Below are positions 8,811 to 17,913 of a DNA stretch of 64,000 nt, piece after piece. The notes beneath the pieces were generated by a model. That model had not been told where the DNA came from and made no database searches. It saw only the letters and a program-made list of their open reading frames with translations. Numbering within the stretch: position 1 is the stretch's first letter; each line of letters opens with the position of its first letter. Origin of the DNA: Oscillospiraceae bacterium (GTDB taxonomy: Bacteria > Bacillota > Clostridia > Oscillospirales > Acutalibacteraceae); the NCBI GenBank assembly GCA_029225165.1, contig JAQXVY010000004.1:22321-86320 (forward strand), in the 5' to 3' direction. The position numbers were made by a program, and so were the translations under genes.

Positions 8811-10262
8811 ATGTACAAAAAGAGTTATCAAAGCTGGCGAAAACACTTTGACTTTTTGCTTTTGGATGTTTTGTGCCTGCATATTTCTTATATTTGTGCC
8901 TTTTGGATGTTTAACGGCTGGGGAAACCCTTATGGCGTAAGCTTGTACAGAATTTGTGTTTTGATGGCAACCCTGGTAGAGGTGCTTGTGGCAATATTTT
9001 TTGAATCCTACAAGCATATTTTACAGCGAGGGAAATACAGGGAATTTGTTGCAGTTCTAAAGCACTACGCACTGTGCACCTTGAATTTTGTTTTACTGTT
9101 GTTCTTTTTGCAAAACGAGAATAAGGTTGACAGACCGTTTCTTTTGATTTGGCTGGGCGTTGCATTTGTTGTTACATATTTTGAGAGATTTTTCTGGAAA
9201 ATTTTACTGACTAAAAGGGCAGACGCCTCAGGTAAAAGGGCAATGCTTGTTGTAACAACAGGCGATCGAATGACATCTGTTATAAATAATATCAAAAACA
9301 ACAATTATGTTCGATACAAAATTATGGGTATTTCCGTAATTGACCAAGACCTAAAGGGTCAGCATATTGACGGAATAAGTATTGTTGCCAACAGCGATGA
9401 TATTTGTGAATTTGTCTGCAAAAACTGGGTTGACGAGGTATTTATTGACCTTGGAGACGAAGGCTTTACCCCTGACTTTTTGATTGAACAGTTTGAATCT
9501 ATGGGGGTTGTTACCCATATTAATCTTCTTAACGACAAGAGTGTTTTGGGCAGGAGGCAGTTTATTGAGCGTGTTGCAGGCTACACAGTGCTTACCACAT
9601 CCATAAACTATGCAAGTCCTGCAAGTCTTTTTGTTAAGCGTACCATTGACATTATAGCAGGAATATTCGGTTGTATATTAACCGGCTTGCTTTTCCTAAT
9701 CTTTGCACCGATGATTTATAAAGAATCTCCCGGTCCAATATTCTTTTCACAAGAGCGTGTAGGTAAAAACGGAAAAACCTTTAAGATTTATAAATTCAGA
9801 AGTATGTACCTTGACGCTGAGGAAAGGAAAAAGGAGCTTGAGTCACAAAATGCCATTGAGGGCGGACTTATGTTCAAAATGGAGGATGACCCAAGAATTA
9901 TCGGCTACAAAAAGTTGCCTGACGGCTCCTTTAAAAAGGGAATCGGTCACTTCCTAAGGCGTACAAGCGTTGACGAATTTCCTCAGTTTTTGAATGTTTT
10001 ATTAGGGGATATGAGCCTTGTAGGTACTCGTCCTCCAACTGTTGACGAATGGCAGAAGTATGAGCTTCACCACAGAGCAAGGCTTTCCACAAAGCCGGGC
10101 ATTACAGGACTTTGGCAGGTTAGCGGCAGAAGTGAGATTACCGATTTTGAAGAAATTGTTAACCTTGACAGGGAATATATCCGCAACTGGTCAATAGGAA
10201 ACGATATAAAAATCCTCCTTAAAACGGTTAAGGTCGTTTTGAGGGGCGAGGGTTCAATGTAA
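8811..10262 (+). CDS. Polyprenyl glycosylphosphotransferase (undecaprenyl-phosphate sugar phosphotransferase)
   Basis: This membrane enzyme starts a surface polysaccharide by loading a sugar phosphate onto undecaprenyl phosphate. The N-terminal half carries four hydrophobic segments and a CoA-binding-like soluble region, as in the WcaJ/WbaP family. The C-terminal catalytic part has KRTIDIIAG, YKFRSMYLDAEERKKEL, RRTSVDEFPQFLNVL, GDMSLVGTRPP and GLWQVSGRS, all standard signatures. I place the start at MYKKSYQSWRK (483 residues) because AAGGGAGAAT precedes it and the upstream promoter falls inside the longer frame. The rfb genes follow on the same strand with short gaps, so dTDP-rhamnose is a likely component of the polymer. 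Confidence 0.92.
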   Translation: MYKKSYQSWRKHFDFLLLDVLCLHISYICAFWMFNGWGNPYGVSLYRICVLMATLVEVLVAIFFESYKHILQRGKYREFVAVLKHYALCTLNFVLLLFFLQNENKVDRPFLLIWLGVAFVVTYFERFFWKILLTKRADASGKRAMLVVTTGDRMTSVINNIKNNNYVRYKIMGISVIDQDLKGQHIDGISIVANSDDICEFVCKNWVDEVFIDLGDEGFTPDFLIEQFESMGVVTHINLLNDKSVLGRRQFIERVAGYTVLTTSINYASPASLFVKRTIDIIAGIFGCILTGLLFLIFAPMIYKESPGPIFFSQERVGKNGKTFKIYKFRSMYLDAEERKKELESQNAIEGGLMFKMEDDPRIIGYKKLPDGSFKKGIGHFLRRTSVDEFPQFLNVLLGDMSLVGTRPPTVDEWQKYELHHRARLSTKPGITGLWQVSGRSEITDFEEIVNLDREYIRNWSIGNDIKILLKTVKVVLRGEGSM

Positions 10263-10289
10263 TACTATTATAATTATAGGAGTAGCATT

Positions 10290-11186
10290 ATGAAGGGAAT
10301 TATACTTGCCGGAGGCTCCGGCACAAGACTTTATCCGCTTACAAAGGTAACTTCAAAGCAGTTGTTGCCAATTTACGACAAGCCTATGATTTACTATCCT
10401 ATGTCTGTGCTTATGAATGCAGGCATTCGTGACATTCTCATCATCTCAACACCACAGGATACACCAAGGTTTGAGTCGCTTTTAGGGGACGGTCATCAGT
10501 TCGGGGTAAACCTTTCATACAAGGTTCAGCCATCTCCTGACGGACTTGCACAGGCATTTATCATTGGTGAGGAATTTATCGGTGACGATACTGTGGCAAT
10601 GGTTTTGGGTGACAATATTTTTGCAGGTCACGGACTTAAAAACAGGCTTTTATCTGCTGTTGAAAACGCAGAGCAGGGCAGAGGCGCAACCGTGTTCGGC
10701 TACTATGTTGATGACCCCGAGCGTTTCGGTATTGTTGAATTTGACAAGGACGGCAGAGCAATTTCCATTGAGGAAAAGCCCGAAAAGCCAAAGAGCAACT
10801 ACTGTGTAACAGGACTTTATTTCTACGATAACCGTGTTGTTGAGTATGCAAAAAATCTAAAGCCCTCTGCAAGAGGCGAATTGGAAATCACAGACCTTAA
10901 CAGGATTTACCTTGAAAATAAGGAGCTTAATGTTGAACTTTTGGGACAGGGCTTTACTTGGCTGGACACAGGAACACACGAAAGCCTTGTGGAGGCAACA
11001 AACTTTGTTATGACTATTGAAGGTCATCAACACCGCAAGATAGCCTGTCTTGAGGAGATTGCCTATCTAAACGGATGGATTTCCAAGGAAGAAGTACTTA
11101 AGGTTTACGAAGAGCTGAAGAAAAATCAGTACGGACAGTACCTTAAGGATGTTATTGACGGAAAATATATTGACGCCAACAACTGA
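10290..11186 (+). CDS. rfbA: Glucose-1-phosphate thymidylyltransferase
   Basis: This is the first step of dTDP-L-rhamnose synthesis: dTTP plus glucose-1-phosphate gives dTDP-glucose. The nucleotide loop reads [20 protein letters not shown] at the N-terminus. Further signatures are [31 protein letters not shown] and LDTGTHESL. The 298 residues match RmlA. The gene opens the rfbA-B-D-C block and lies 27 nt after the sugar transferase gene, with its own ribosome binding site (TATAGGAGTAGC). Confidence 0.97.
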   Translation: MKGIILAGGSGTRLYPLTKVTSKQLLPIYDKPMIYYPMSVLMNAGIRDILIISTPQDTPRFESLLGDGHQFGVNLSYKVQPSPDGLAQAFIIGEEFIGDDTVAMVLGDNIFAGHGLKNRLLSAVENAEQGRGATVFGYYVDDPERFGIVEFDKDGRAISIEEKPEKPKSNYCVTGLYFYDNRVVEYAKNLKPSARGELEITDLNRIYLENKELNVELLGQGFTWLDTGTHESLVEATNFVMTIEGHQHRKIACLEEIAYLNGWISKEEVLKVYEELKKNQYGQYLKDVIDGKYIDANN

Positions 11187-11231
11187 TAATTATAAAAATA
11201 AACAAGAAGTACATAAAGTGAGGAGTTTACT

Positions 11232-12251
11232 ATGAATATTATTGTAACCGGCGGAGCAGGATTTATCGGGTCAAACTTTGTTTTTCATATGCTGAAAAAG
11301 TATCCCGATTACAGAATAATTTGTCTTGACAAGCTGACATATGCAGGTAATTTGTCAACCCTGGCACCTGTTATGGACAACCCGAATTTCCGCTTTGTAA
11401 AGGCTGACATCTGCGACAGAGAAGCAGTTTACAACCTTTTTGAGGAGGAAAAGCCTGATATGGTGGTTAACTTTGCGGCGGAAAGCCATGTTGACCGTTC
11501 CATTGAAAACCCTGACATCTTCCTGAAAACTAACATTATGGGTACAGCAGTTCTTATGGACGCTTGTCGCAAGTACGGAATTACCCGTTACCATCAGGTT
11601 TCCACAGATGAGGTTTACGGAGATTTGCCACTTGACAGACCTGACCTTTTCTTTACAGAGGAAACACCGATACACACAAGCAGTCCGTATTCATCATCAA
11701 AGGCAGGAGCAGATTTGCTTGTTCTTGCATACCACAGAACCTACGGTTTGCCTGTTACAATCAGCCGTTGCTCCAACAACTACGGTCCTTATCACTTCCC
11801 TGAAAAGCTGATTCCCCTTATGATAGCAAATGCCCTTAACGACAAGCCTTTGCCTGTTTACGGAGAAGGTCTTAATGTTCGTGACTGGCTCTATGTTGAG
11901 GACCACTGCAAGGCTATCGACCTGATTATCCACAAGGGTAAGGTTGGCGAGGTTTACAATATCGGCGGTCATAACGAGATGAAGAACATTGATATTGTTA
12001 AAATAATCTGCAAGGAGCTTAACAAGCCCGAGAGCCTTATCACATATGTTACAGACCGTAAGGGTCACGATATGCGTTATGCTATTGACCCAACAAAAAT
12101 CCACAATGAGCTTGGCTGGCTCCCTGAAACAATGTTTAAGGACGGCATCAAAAAGACAATTCAGTGGTACCTTGACAACCGTGAATGGTGGGAAACAATC
12201 ATCAGCGGAGAATACCAAAACTACTACGAAAAAATGTACGGTGACAGATAA
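11232..12251 (+). CDS. rfbB: dTDP-glucose 4,6-dehydratase
   Basis: This is the second step of the dTDP-rhamnose pathway: NAD+-dependent dehydration of dTDP-glucose to the 4-keto-6-deoxy sugar. It is an extended SDR protein with the Rossmann motif VTGGAGFIGSNF at the N-terminus, FAAESHVDRSI and STDEVYGDLP, and the catalytic pair in SPYSSSKAGADLL (YxxxK-type). Also visible are SNNYGPYHFPEKLIPLMI and RDWLYVEDHC. The length of 339 residues is normal. Its TAA stop shares one base with the ATG of rfbD, so the two genes are coupled. Confidence 0.97.
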   Translation: MNIIVTGGAGFIGSNFVFHMLKKYPDYRIICLDKLTYAGNLSTLAPVMDNPNFRFVKADICDREAVYNLFEEEKPDMVVNFAAESHVDRSIENPDIFLKTNIMGTAVLMDACRKYGITRYHQVSTDEVYGDLPLDRPDLFFTEETPIHTSSPYSSSKAGADLLVLAYHRTYGLPVTISRCSNNYGPYHFPEKLIPLMIANALNDKPLPVYGEGLNVRDWLYVEDHCKAIDLIIHKGKVGEVYNIGGHNEMKNIDIVKIICKELNKPESLITYVTDRKGHDMRYAIDPTKIHNELGWLPETMFKDGIKKTIQWYLDNREWWETIISGEYQNYYEKMYGDR

Positions 12252-13183
12252 TGAAGGTTTTAGTTACAGGTGTTGCAGGTCAGCTTGGACACGATGTGAT
12301 GAACGAGCTTTATAAAAGGGGTTATGAGGGCGTTGGCTCCGATATAGCGCCCTCTTACAGCGGAAATGAGGACGACACACCGGTTACAACAATGGAGTAT
12401 GTTCCAATGGACATTACAGACGAATCTGTTGTAAAAAAGGTTGTTGCAGAGGTTAACCCCGATGTAGTAGTTCACTGTGCCGCTTGGACTGCTGTTGACA
12501 ATGCAGAGGATGAGGAAAACCTTGACAAGGTTATGACCATCAATGTTAAGGGAACAGAAAATCTTGCAAAATCCTGCAAAGAAAATGACTGCAAAATGGT
12601 GTACATCAGCACCGACTATGTCTTTGACGGACAGGGCGAAAAGCCTTGGGAGGAGGACTGCAAGGATTATGCACCGCTCAATGTTTACGGAAAGTCAAAG
12701 CTCCTTGGGGAACAGGCAGTAAGCTCTGTTCTGGACAAGTACTTTATTGTCCGTATAGCTTGGGTGTTTGGCACAAATGGAGGAAACTTCATCAAAACTA
12801 TGCTCAATGTGGGCAAAAGGTTTGATACATTAAAGGTTGTGAACGACCAGATAGGCACACCTACATATACATTCGATTTGTCACGACTTCTTGTTGATAT
12901 GCTTGAAACAGACAAGTACGGATATTACCACGCAACAAATGAGGGTGGATATATATCCTGGTATGACTTTGCCTGTGAAATTTTCCGTCAGGCGTCACAG
13001 TACGATTCTGCTTACGGCAAGGTGAAGGTTTTGCCTGTTACCACAGAGGAATACGGCGTTTCAAAGGCAGCCCGTCCATTTAACAGCAGACTTAGTAAGG
13101 CAAAGCTAAAGGAAAAGGGTTTTGCTCCTTTACCCCTATGGCAGGACGCACTTAGCAGATATTTAAAGGAAATTGAATTTTAA
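12251..13183 (+). CDS. rfbD: dTDP-4-dehydrorhamnose reductase
   Basis: This is the last step of dTDP-L-rhamnose synthesis, an NAD(P)H-dependent reduction. Motifs are VTGVAGQLGHDV at the N-terminus, HCAAWTAVDNAE, STDYVFDG and YGKSKLLGEQA (catalytic Tyr and Lys), then RIAWVFG and RPFNSRLSKAKL near the end. The 310 residues are slightly longer than the usual 280-300, within family range. It overlaps rfbB by one base and is followed 16 nt later by rfbC. The gene order A-B-D-C differs from the common A-C-B-D order. Confidence 0.96.
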   Translation: MKVLVTGVAGQLGHDVMNELYKRGYEGVGSDIAPSYSGNEDDTPVTTMEYVPMDITDESVVKKVVAEVNPDVVVHCAAWTAVDNAEDEENLDKVMTINVKGTENLAKSCKENDCKMVYISTDYVFDGQGEKPWEEDCKDYAPLNVYGKSKLLGEQAVSSVLDKYFIVRIAWVFGTNGGNFIKTMLNVGKRFDTLKVVNDQIGTPTYTFDLSRLLVDMLETDKYGYYHATNEGGYISWYDFACEIFRQASQYDSAYGKVKVLPVTTEEYGVSKAARPFNSRLSKAKLKEKGFAPLPLWQDALSRYLKEIEF

Positions 13184-13199
13184 AAAAGAGGATTTTGTT

Positions 13200-13802
13200 A
13201 TGTCACAGATTAAGGTTACAAAATGTCCTATTGAGGGACTTTACATCATTGAACCGGCAGTTCACGGTGACAGCCGAGGATATTTTATGGAAACATACAA
13301 CAAAAAGGATATGGAAGAATGTGGTCTGAATATGGACTTCGTTCAGGACAATCAAAGTATGTCCACCAAGGGTGTGCTTAGAGGACTTCACTTCCAAAAG
13401 GAATATCCACAGGGCAAGCTTGTTCGTGCAATCAAGGGCAGTGTTTTTGATGTTGCGGTTGACCTCCGTTCAGGCAGTGAAACCTACGGAAAGTGGTTTG
13501 GCGTTGAGCTTACCGAGGAAAACAAAAAGCAGTTTTATATCTCAGAAGGCTTTGCCCACGGATTTCTTGTACTTTCCGAAACAGCAGAATTTTGCTACAA
13601 GGTAACTGACTTTTACCACCCCGGTGACGAGGGCGGACTTGCATGGAACGACCCTGAAATCGGCATTGAGTGGCCAAGCCTTGTAGGTGAATACAAGGGC
13701 AGTGCCGACTCGGAGGGCTACACCCTTGAGGACGGAACTCCACTTAACCTTAGTGACAAGGACAAAAAGTGGCTTGGGCTAAAGGACACATTTAAATTTT
13801 AA
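13200..13802 (+). CDS. rfbC: dTDP-4-dehydrorhamnose 3,5-epimerase
   Basis: This cupin-fold enzyme epimerises the keto sugar at C3 and C5. Motifs seen are FxDSRGYFMETYN (here HGDSRGYFMETYN), QDNQSMSTKGVLRGLHFQ, which includes the catalytic His, and GKLVRAIKGSVFDVAVDLR. The ORF track begins at 13173, inside rfbD. I prefer the ATG at 13200, which has AAAGAGGATTTTGTT in front and gives the usual N-terminus SQIKVTKCPIEGLYII (200 residues). It completes the pathway with rfbA, rfbB and rfbD. Confidence 0.95.
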   Translation: MSQIKVTKCPIEGLYIIEPAVHGDSRGYFMETYNKKDMEECGLNMDFVQDNQSMSTKGVLRGLHFQKEYPQGKLVRAIKGSVFDVAVDLRSGSETYGKWFGVELTEENKKQFYISEGFAHGFLVLSETAEFCYKVTDFYHPGDEGGLAWNDPEIGIEWPSLVGEYKGSADSEGYTLEDGTPLNLSDKDKKWLGLKDTFKF

Positions 13803-13823
13803 GAGTTTTTTGGAGGTGTTAAT

Positions 13824-14003
13824 ATGGCAAAATCAAATTGCGATATGTGCGCGCATTATATCTATGATGAAGAATTTGACTATTACACCTGTGATATTAA
13901 TTTAGACGAGGACGAGGCGGTCAGATTTATGCAGGGCAATTTTGACAATTGTTCATTTTACGACCCCTATGATGAATATAAAATCGTAAGAAAGCAGAAC
14001 TAA
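13824..14003 (+). CDS. Small acidic cysteine-containing protein (DUF6472-like)
   Basis: This 59-residue gene is too short for the ORF track. It reads MAKSNCDMCAHYIYDEEFDY and ends DEYKIVRKQN. Four cysteines are spaced CxxC ... C ... C (C6, C9, C23, C43), which suggests a small zinc-binding fold, and the rest is acidic. I recognise it as the kind of short protein annotated DUF6472 in Clostridia; its function is not known to me. The ribosome binding site TTGGAGGTGTTAAT is strong. It lies 21 nt after rfbC and just before a terminator, so it is the last gene of the polysaccharide transcript or uses readthrough from it. Confidence 0.8.
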   Translation: MAKSNCDMCAHYIYDEEFDYYTCDINLDEDEAVRFMQGNFDNCSFYDPYDEYKIVRKQN

Positions 14004-14013
14004 TGTTGAAAAT

Positions 14014-14045
14014 ATGCTCCCGTGGTTTCACAGGAGCATTTTATT
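14014..14045 (+). terminator. Terminator at the end of the rfb transcription unit
   Basis: ATGCTCC pairs with GGAGCAT, extended by an inner CGTG/CACA pairing, and is followed by TTTTATT. Confidence 0.8.
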
Positions 14046-14050
14046 CATTT

Positions 14051-14215
14051 AGGGAAACACTGATTAAATCATTTGCACAGATTGTGCAGTCAGATTTTTT
14101 GTCGGTATGTTCAAAAAACCGTAGGAATACTGACGTATTGCGAGGATTTTTTGGGCATACCGACGGAAAATATGCAAACAAGATGTGTAAAGTGATTTAT
14201 TCAGTGTTTCCTTAG
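14051..14215 (+). repeat. Dispersed palindromic repeat family A, copy 1
   Basis: The ends are inverted copies: GGAAACACTGATTAAATCA on the left and TGATTTATTCAGTGTTTCC on the right. The inside contains a second inverted pair, GTCGGTATG...CAAAAAACCG against GATTTTTTGGGCATACCGAC. A near-identical inverted copy lies at 52671-52834. The ORFs predicted over both copies translate to almost the same peptide (ETLIKSFA...QSDFLSVCSKNRR), which reflects DNA repeat identity rather than a gene. It looks like a MITE-type, non-autonomous element; the rest of the 14004-14485 gap is AT-rich promoter DNA. Confidence 0.85.
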
Positions 14216-14378
14216 TTATACTATGCCGTTGATAAAAAATCTGGCATATTTTGTAATATACAGGTATAATAAGACAGTTTTTGTCCTGTAATTTTGCACA
14301 AATAAATTTTCAAAAAATGCTTTCTGAATATGCACAAAATGGAAAATTGAGTTTTAAGAAAATAACTGTGCAAAAAAA

Positions 14379-14407
14379 TTGTTTCATTATAAAATATGTG
14401 ATATAAT
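14379..14407 (+). promoter_or_regulatory. Sigma-A promoter for the zinc-ribbon membrane protein gene
   Basis: TTGTTT and TATAAT are separated by 17 bp, about 80 nt upstream of the start. Confidence 0.7.
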
Positions 14408-14485
14408 CCTATAGTCAGAAAATATAATTAAAGGGTTAGAATAAAACACAGTTTTATGTTACTAATCAGATTTTGGAGGTAAAGT

Positions 14486-15283
14486 ATGATTTGTAAAAAT
14501 TGCGGTAAAGAAATTGCGGATAACTCCCGTTTTTGCACACTTTGCGGTGCAAAGCAGGATGAACAAAGTGCACCTGTACAGCAGACTGCTCCCGTTCAGA
14601 ATGAAACACCTGTTTCAAACGAAGTTCCGCCACAGGGAACAGCCCCTGTTGAAAATGCAGTGCCTACACAGACAACTGTTGACCCGGCCGGTCAGCCCAC
14701 AGGAGTACCTTATCAGCCAACAGCTCCCGTTGCAAAGAAGTTTGACTTTAAGAAGTATCTTCCCATGCTAATTGCCATTGCCGGTGGAGTAGTAGCAGTT
14801 ATCATTGTTATTTGTGTTGTTGTGAACATTGTATCCAACAGCGGTGTTAAGGGTGTTGTTAACCGTATGGAAGACGCTGTCAACGACAGGGATATTGATA
14901 AGTTTAAGGAACTATATCCTGATTTCGTTGTTGAGGAAATGGATATTGACGAGGAAACAATGGAAAGCGCTTTCGGCTTGATTGACGGCTTTGATTTTGA
15001 TGTTGACTTTGAAGTTGTTGACGAAGAGGATATTACAGACGAGGACTATGAGTATGATGACTCTATGACTTGGGCTGAATATATTCAGGAAAATTATGCC
15101 GACAACTATATTGAATATGATGACGAAGAAGTTGACGCAGTTAGTAAGGTTACTGTTAAAATGGAAATGGACTTTGACAACGGTATTGCAAACGCACTTG
15201 CAGATGCTTTAACCGATTCTGTTGAGGAAAAGGAAATAACCTGTGTTAAGGTTGACGGCGACTGGTACATTTATGAAAATTAA
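14486..15283 (+). CDS. Zinc-ribbon membrane-anchored protein with acidic outer domain
   Basis: The N-terminus is a zinc ribbon, ICKNCGKEIADNSRFCTLCG, with two CxxC pairs. A Pro/Gln/Val/Thr-rich linker follows (about residues 28-80), then one transmembrane helix (LIAIAGGVVAVIIVICVVV, about 93-113). The C-terminal 150 residues are strongly acidic (many D and E) and begin VKGVVNRMEDAVNDRDIDKF, which resembles domains that follow the anchor in many Firmicutes zinc-ribbon proteins. The ribbon is predicted inside the cell and the acidic domain outside. Function is unknown. The start follows TTTTGGAGGTAAAGT. It is monocistronic between a good promoter and a terminator. Confidence 0.8.
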   Translation: MICKNCGKEIADNSRFCTLCGAKQDEQSAPVQQTAPVQNETPVSNEVPPQGTAPVENAVPTQTTVDPAGQPTGVPYQPTAPVAKKFDFKKYLPMLIAIAGGVVAVIIVICVVVNIVSNSGVKGVVNRMEDAVNDRDIDKFKELYPDFVVEEMDIDEETMESAFGLIDGFDFDVDFEVVDEEDITDEDYEYDDSMTWAEYIQENYADNYIEYDDEEVDAVSKVTVKMEMDFDNGIANALADALTDSVEEKEITCVKVDGDWYIYEN

Positions 15284-15301
15284 TTAATCAAACTTCACCA
15301 C

Positions 15302-15330
15302 AAAGCTCCCGTAATAGGGAGCTTTTCTTA
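15302..15330. terminator. Terminator between convergent genes
   Basis: AAGCTCCC pairs with GGGAGCTT around GTAATA and is followed by TTCTTA on the plus strand. It can serve the plus-strand gene ending at 15283 and may also serve the minus-strand transporter gene. Confidence 0.8.
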
Positions 15331-15338
15331 TGTGATAG

Positions 15339-16271
15339 TTATTGCAGAAAAATACCAAACAATAAGGGAATTGTCACAATGCACATCAGCTGGCTGACAA
15401 GTGCAAGGCTACCTCCCAGCTTTGGGTCTTTTCCGTATGCCGAGGGGATAATAACTGTGTTAAGTCCCAACGGCATTGCGTTGGCACAAAGGGCAACGCT
15501 TACAATATCCTTTGGAGTGTTAAGTAAGTTAAGAATCACCACAATTAGAAGGGGCATAACAAAAATCCTTGCAACTGCAATGATATATACCTTGTAGTTT
15601 TTCAGCTGACTTAAAATAGGATAACTGCCGATTACAAAGCCTGTAAGTATCATAGCCATAGGGGACATTGCCTTTGATGCTCCGCCTATGATAGAGGGCA
15701 AAAAGTTTAGCTGTGCAGGAATATACCTAAGTGCATTTGTAAGCCCCATAACAGCACCTATAAGCAGGGATATGCATATTGGGTTAAGGAAACTTTTAAA
15801 GGAAAAACTCCTGTTGCCCTCAGTTGGAATAAGCCAAGCAACTCCCAAGGAAAATGTATATAGGTTTAGAGGGAGAATAAACAGCAGATAGTCAAACAGC
15901 AGCTCAGGTGCAACGCCCTCAACGAAAGCAATTCCCAAAAAGGCAAAATTGCACACAGTAAAGGAGTAGCGGTATATCCGCTGAATGTATGGGTCTTTGT
16001 GAAAAAATCTACCGAATAAAAGCCCTACAATAATGCAAAAAAGCAAAATTACAGAGGAATACAGCATAATATGCCATTTGCTCACAAAATTCTCCACAGT
16101 ACATTTGTCCATAAAGGTGTTAATAATGGTTGCCGGCATAAGTATATAGTTTAAAAGTCTGGATATTACCGTTGGAGTATTTTCAGGCAAAAATTTTCCC
16201 CTACACAGGAAAAATCCCATACCCATATACCCAAACAGAATAAGTATTTGATTAATTGTGGTCAAAAGCAT
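15339..16271 (-). CDS. AEC family transporter (auxin efflux carrier-like permease)
   Basis: This is a 310-residue hydrophobic protein with about ten transmembrane segments. The N-terminal repeat contains LFGYMGMGFFLCRGKFLPEN and LLNYILMPATIINTF; the C-terminal half contains PMAMILTGFVIGSYP and ANAMPLGLNTVIIPSAYGKD. These are hallmarks of the AEC family (bacterial members move malate, malonate or other small acids). The substrate cannot be read from the sequence. The start follows GGGGGATTTT. It is isolated, with no pathway partner beside it. Confidence 0.9.
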   Translation of the reverse strand: MLLTTINQILILFGYMGMGFFLCRGKFLPENTPTVISRLLNYILMPATIINTFMDKCTVENFVSKWHIMLYSSVILLFCIIVGLLFGRFFHKDPYIQRIYRYSFTVCNFAFLGIAFVEGVAPELLFDYLLFILPLNLYTFSLGVAWLIPTEGNRSFSFKSFLNPICISLLIGAVMGLTNALRYIPAQLNFLPSIIGGASKAMSPMAMILTGFVIGSYPILSQLKNYKVYIIAVARIFVMPLLIVVILNLLNTPKDIVSVALCANAMPLGLNTVIIPSAYGKDPKLGGSLALVSQLMCIVTIPLLFGIFLQ

Positions 16272-16372
16272 AAAATCCCCCTAAGGTATTGTTAGAAAAA
16301 CAGAAAGTATTATTCCTGTTTTTTGAATTTATCCCATTATCCATACAATAATGTCATTCATAGCCACCACTC

Positions 16373-16532
16373 TGTCATTCCGAGCTTGTCGAGGAATCTG
16401 AAAGGAAAGCAGTCGTGCATAAAGCGACACTATCAGGTTATATGAAAATATTATTTCTCTAACAAAATCGGTGACAGAGGAAGGGGATTCCTCGCTACGC
16501 TCGGAATGACAGGGTGTTGTGCGGAATGACAG
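16373..16532 (+). repeat. Dispersed repeat family D (TGTCATTCCGAG type), copy 1
   Basis: The left end reads TGTCATTCCGAGCTTGTCGA and the right end CGCTCGGAATGACA, so the unit is an inverted repeat. Related copies are at 17914 and 22874. Relative to those two, the interior of this copy is largely reversed. It occupies most of the gap between the AEC gene and the LRR gene. Confidence 0.85.
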
Positions 16533-16551
16533 GCGGATGGGCTTTTATTTC

Positions 16552-16580
16552 TTGACCTTGTGTTTGATTAATGATAGAAT
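16552..16580 (+). promoter_or_regulatory. Sigma-A promoter for the LRR protein gene
   Basis: TTGACC and TAGAAT are separated by 17 bp, about 30 nt before the TTG start. Confidence 0.65.
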
Positions 16581-16608
16581 TATCGTATAACATTACAGGA
16601 GTTTAGTT

Positions 16609-17895
16609 TTGGAAAGAGTAAAAAATCAATCGGACAAAAATATAAATAAAGAAAAAACACCCATCAGCATAATCAGGGTGACAGTAGGTGCATCAATAGG
16701 TGTTTGCGTTCTTGTACTTCTTTGGCTTTTTGTGTACTATACAGGAATTTTTGATGTATCCCCAAGTGGCTTTGAGGTGAATATGAGGGGTAGCGGTATG
16801 GAGATTGTAAGCTATACCGGAGAAGAAAAAAATCTCAAAATTCCCAAAACTATCAACGGTCACAAGGTGGTTTATATAGGTGAAAAAGCCTTTTACAAAA
16901 ATGACACCGTGGAAAAGCTTGTGTTGCCCTCAACAGTAAAAGAGGTTGGCAAACAGGCCTTTGCCGATACAAAATCACTAAAAGAGATTGAATTTTCCTC
17001 AAAATACACCCAGTTTGGTGAGGGTGCTTTTGAAAATTCCTCTGTTGTAAAGGCAAAGCTTCCTACAAGACTGCAAAAAATCAGCGATTGTATGTTCAAA
17101 AATTGCAAAAGTGTTACAAATGTGTCCTTTCCTGATGACCTGAAAAGCATAGGTGATGAGGCTTTTTCGGGATGTTCCTCCCTGAAATCAATGACCATAG
17201 GTGACGAGGTCCTAAAAATCGGAAAGGATGCCTTTGCCAACGAGCAAACAGGCTTTACACTAAACAGTATTATCGGCAGTGAAACAGAAAACTATGCCAG
17301 AGATAACGGAATTGAGTATGTTCCCTGCAACTCCTATTATGAGGCTTATACAAAATATAGTTTACACTACGGCAAAAACAGCCTTAACACCCAACAGGTT
17401 TCCGAGGGCAGAAGAGGAATCCTGTCTTTCTTCCCAAGTGCAACAGGCTACTACCGAATTACCCTTGAGGGCAAGGGCGTTAGCTTTTTTGTTACAGACG
17501 CAATCAAGGATAACCAAGTTTGTCCCTCAATAAAGGGTGACGAAAGCGACTTTATCGGTTATTATCAGCAGGGAAAGGAGTACTTTTTCCCTGTTCGTTC
17601 CGACGGATTTGTAAACTATGAAGTAAATGTTGCAAAAACGGACAAGGACATTGCCTCTATGTACAAAAAGGGAGAAAATCTGCTGAAAGGCAAGGGCAAG
17701 TGCAGTCTTGACAGCGGTTCTTCTCTGTATAAAAACCACAGCACAAATTCGGAAAATGTAGCGCAGGTTAATTCCGACATTATGCTTACAAAGGTGCTTG
17801 ACTACTATATCGAGGACAGCAAACACATATGGTATCAAATCAACGCCAATGTGGGCGGAGCAGGCAAGCAGGATTTGTGGTTTAGGAGTAAATAG
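16609..17895 (+). CDS. Membrane-anchored leucine-rich-repeat (BspA-type) protein
   Basis: After a charged cytoplasmic start the protein has one transmembrane helix (GASIGVCVLVLLWLFVYYTG, about residues 27-46). Four or five BspA-type leucine-rich repeats follow (about 70-210), with the repeating pattern IGEKAFYKNDTVEKLVLPST, ... VSFPDDLKSIGDEAFSGCSS. The remaining 200 residues form an uncharacterised outer domain. LRR_5 proteins of gut Firmicutes are usually surface proteins that bind host or microbial ligands; the ligand here is unknown. The start is a TTG with AGGAG 9 nt upstream and no in-frame ATG close by. A family D repeat lies on each side of the gene. Confidence 0.85.
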   Translation: MERVKNQSDKNINKEKTPISIIRVTVGASIGVCVLVLLWLFVYYTGIFDVSPSGFEVNMRGSGMEIVSYTGEEKNLKIPKTINGHKVVYIGEKAFYKNDTVEKLVLPSTVKEVGKQAFADTKSLKEIEFSSKYTQFGEGAFENSSVVKAKLPTRLQKISDCMFKNCKSVTNVSFPDDLKSIGDEAFSGCSSLKSMTIGDEVLKIGKDAFANEQTGFTLNSIIGSETENYARDNGIEYVPCNSYYEAYTKYSLHYGKNSLNTQQVSEGRRGILSFFPSATGYYRITLEGKGVSFFVTDAIKDNQVCPSIKGDESDFIGYYQQGKEYFFPVRSDGFVNYEVNVAKTDKDIASMYKKGENLLKGKGKCSLDSGSSLYKNHSTNSENVAQVNSDIMLTKVLDYYIEDSKHIWYQINANVGGAGKQDLWFRSK

Positions 17896-17913
17896 GGTTT
17901 TCACCACTACCTC

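Noticed and set aside
14003-14215. 70-residue ORF similar to the one at 52669-52860
   Set aside because: Both are translations of repeat family A; neither has a ribosome binding site suited to a gene, and the similarity comes from the DNA repeat.
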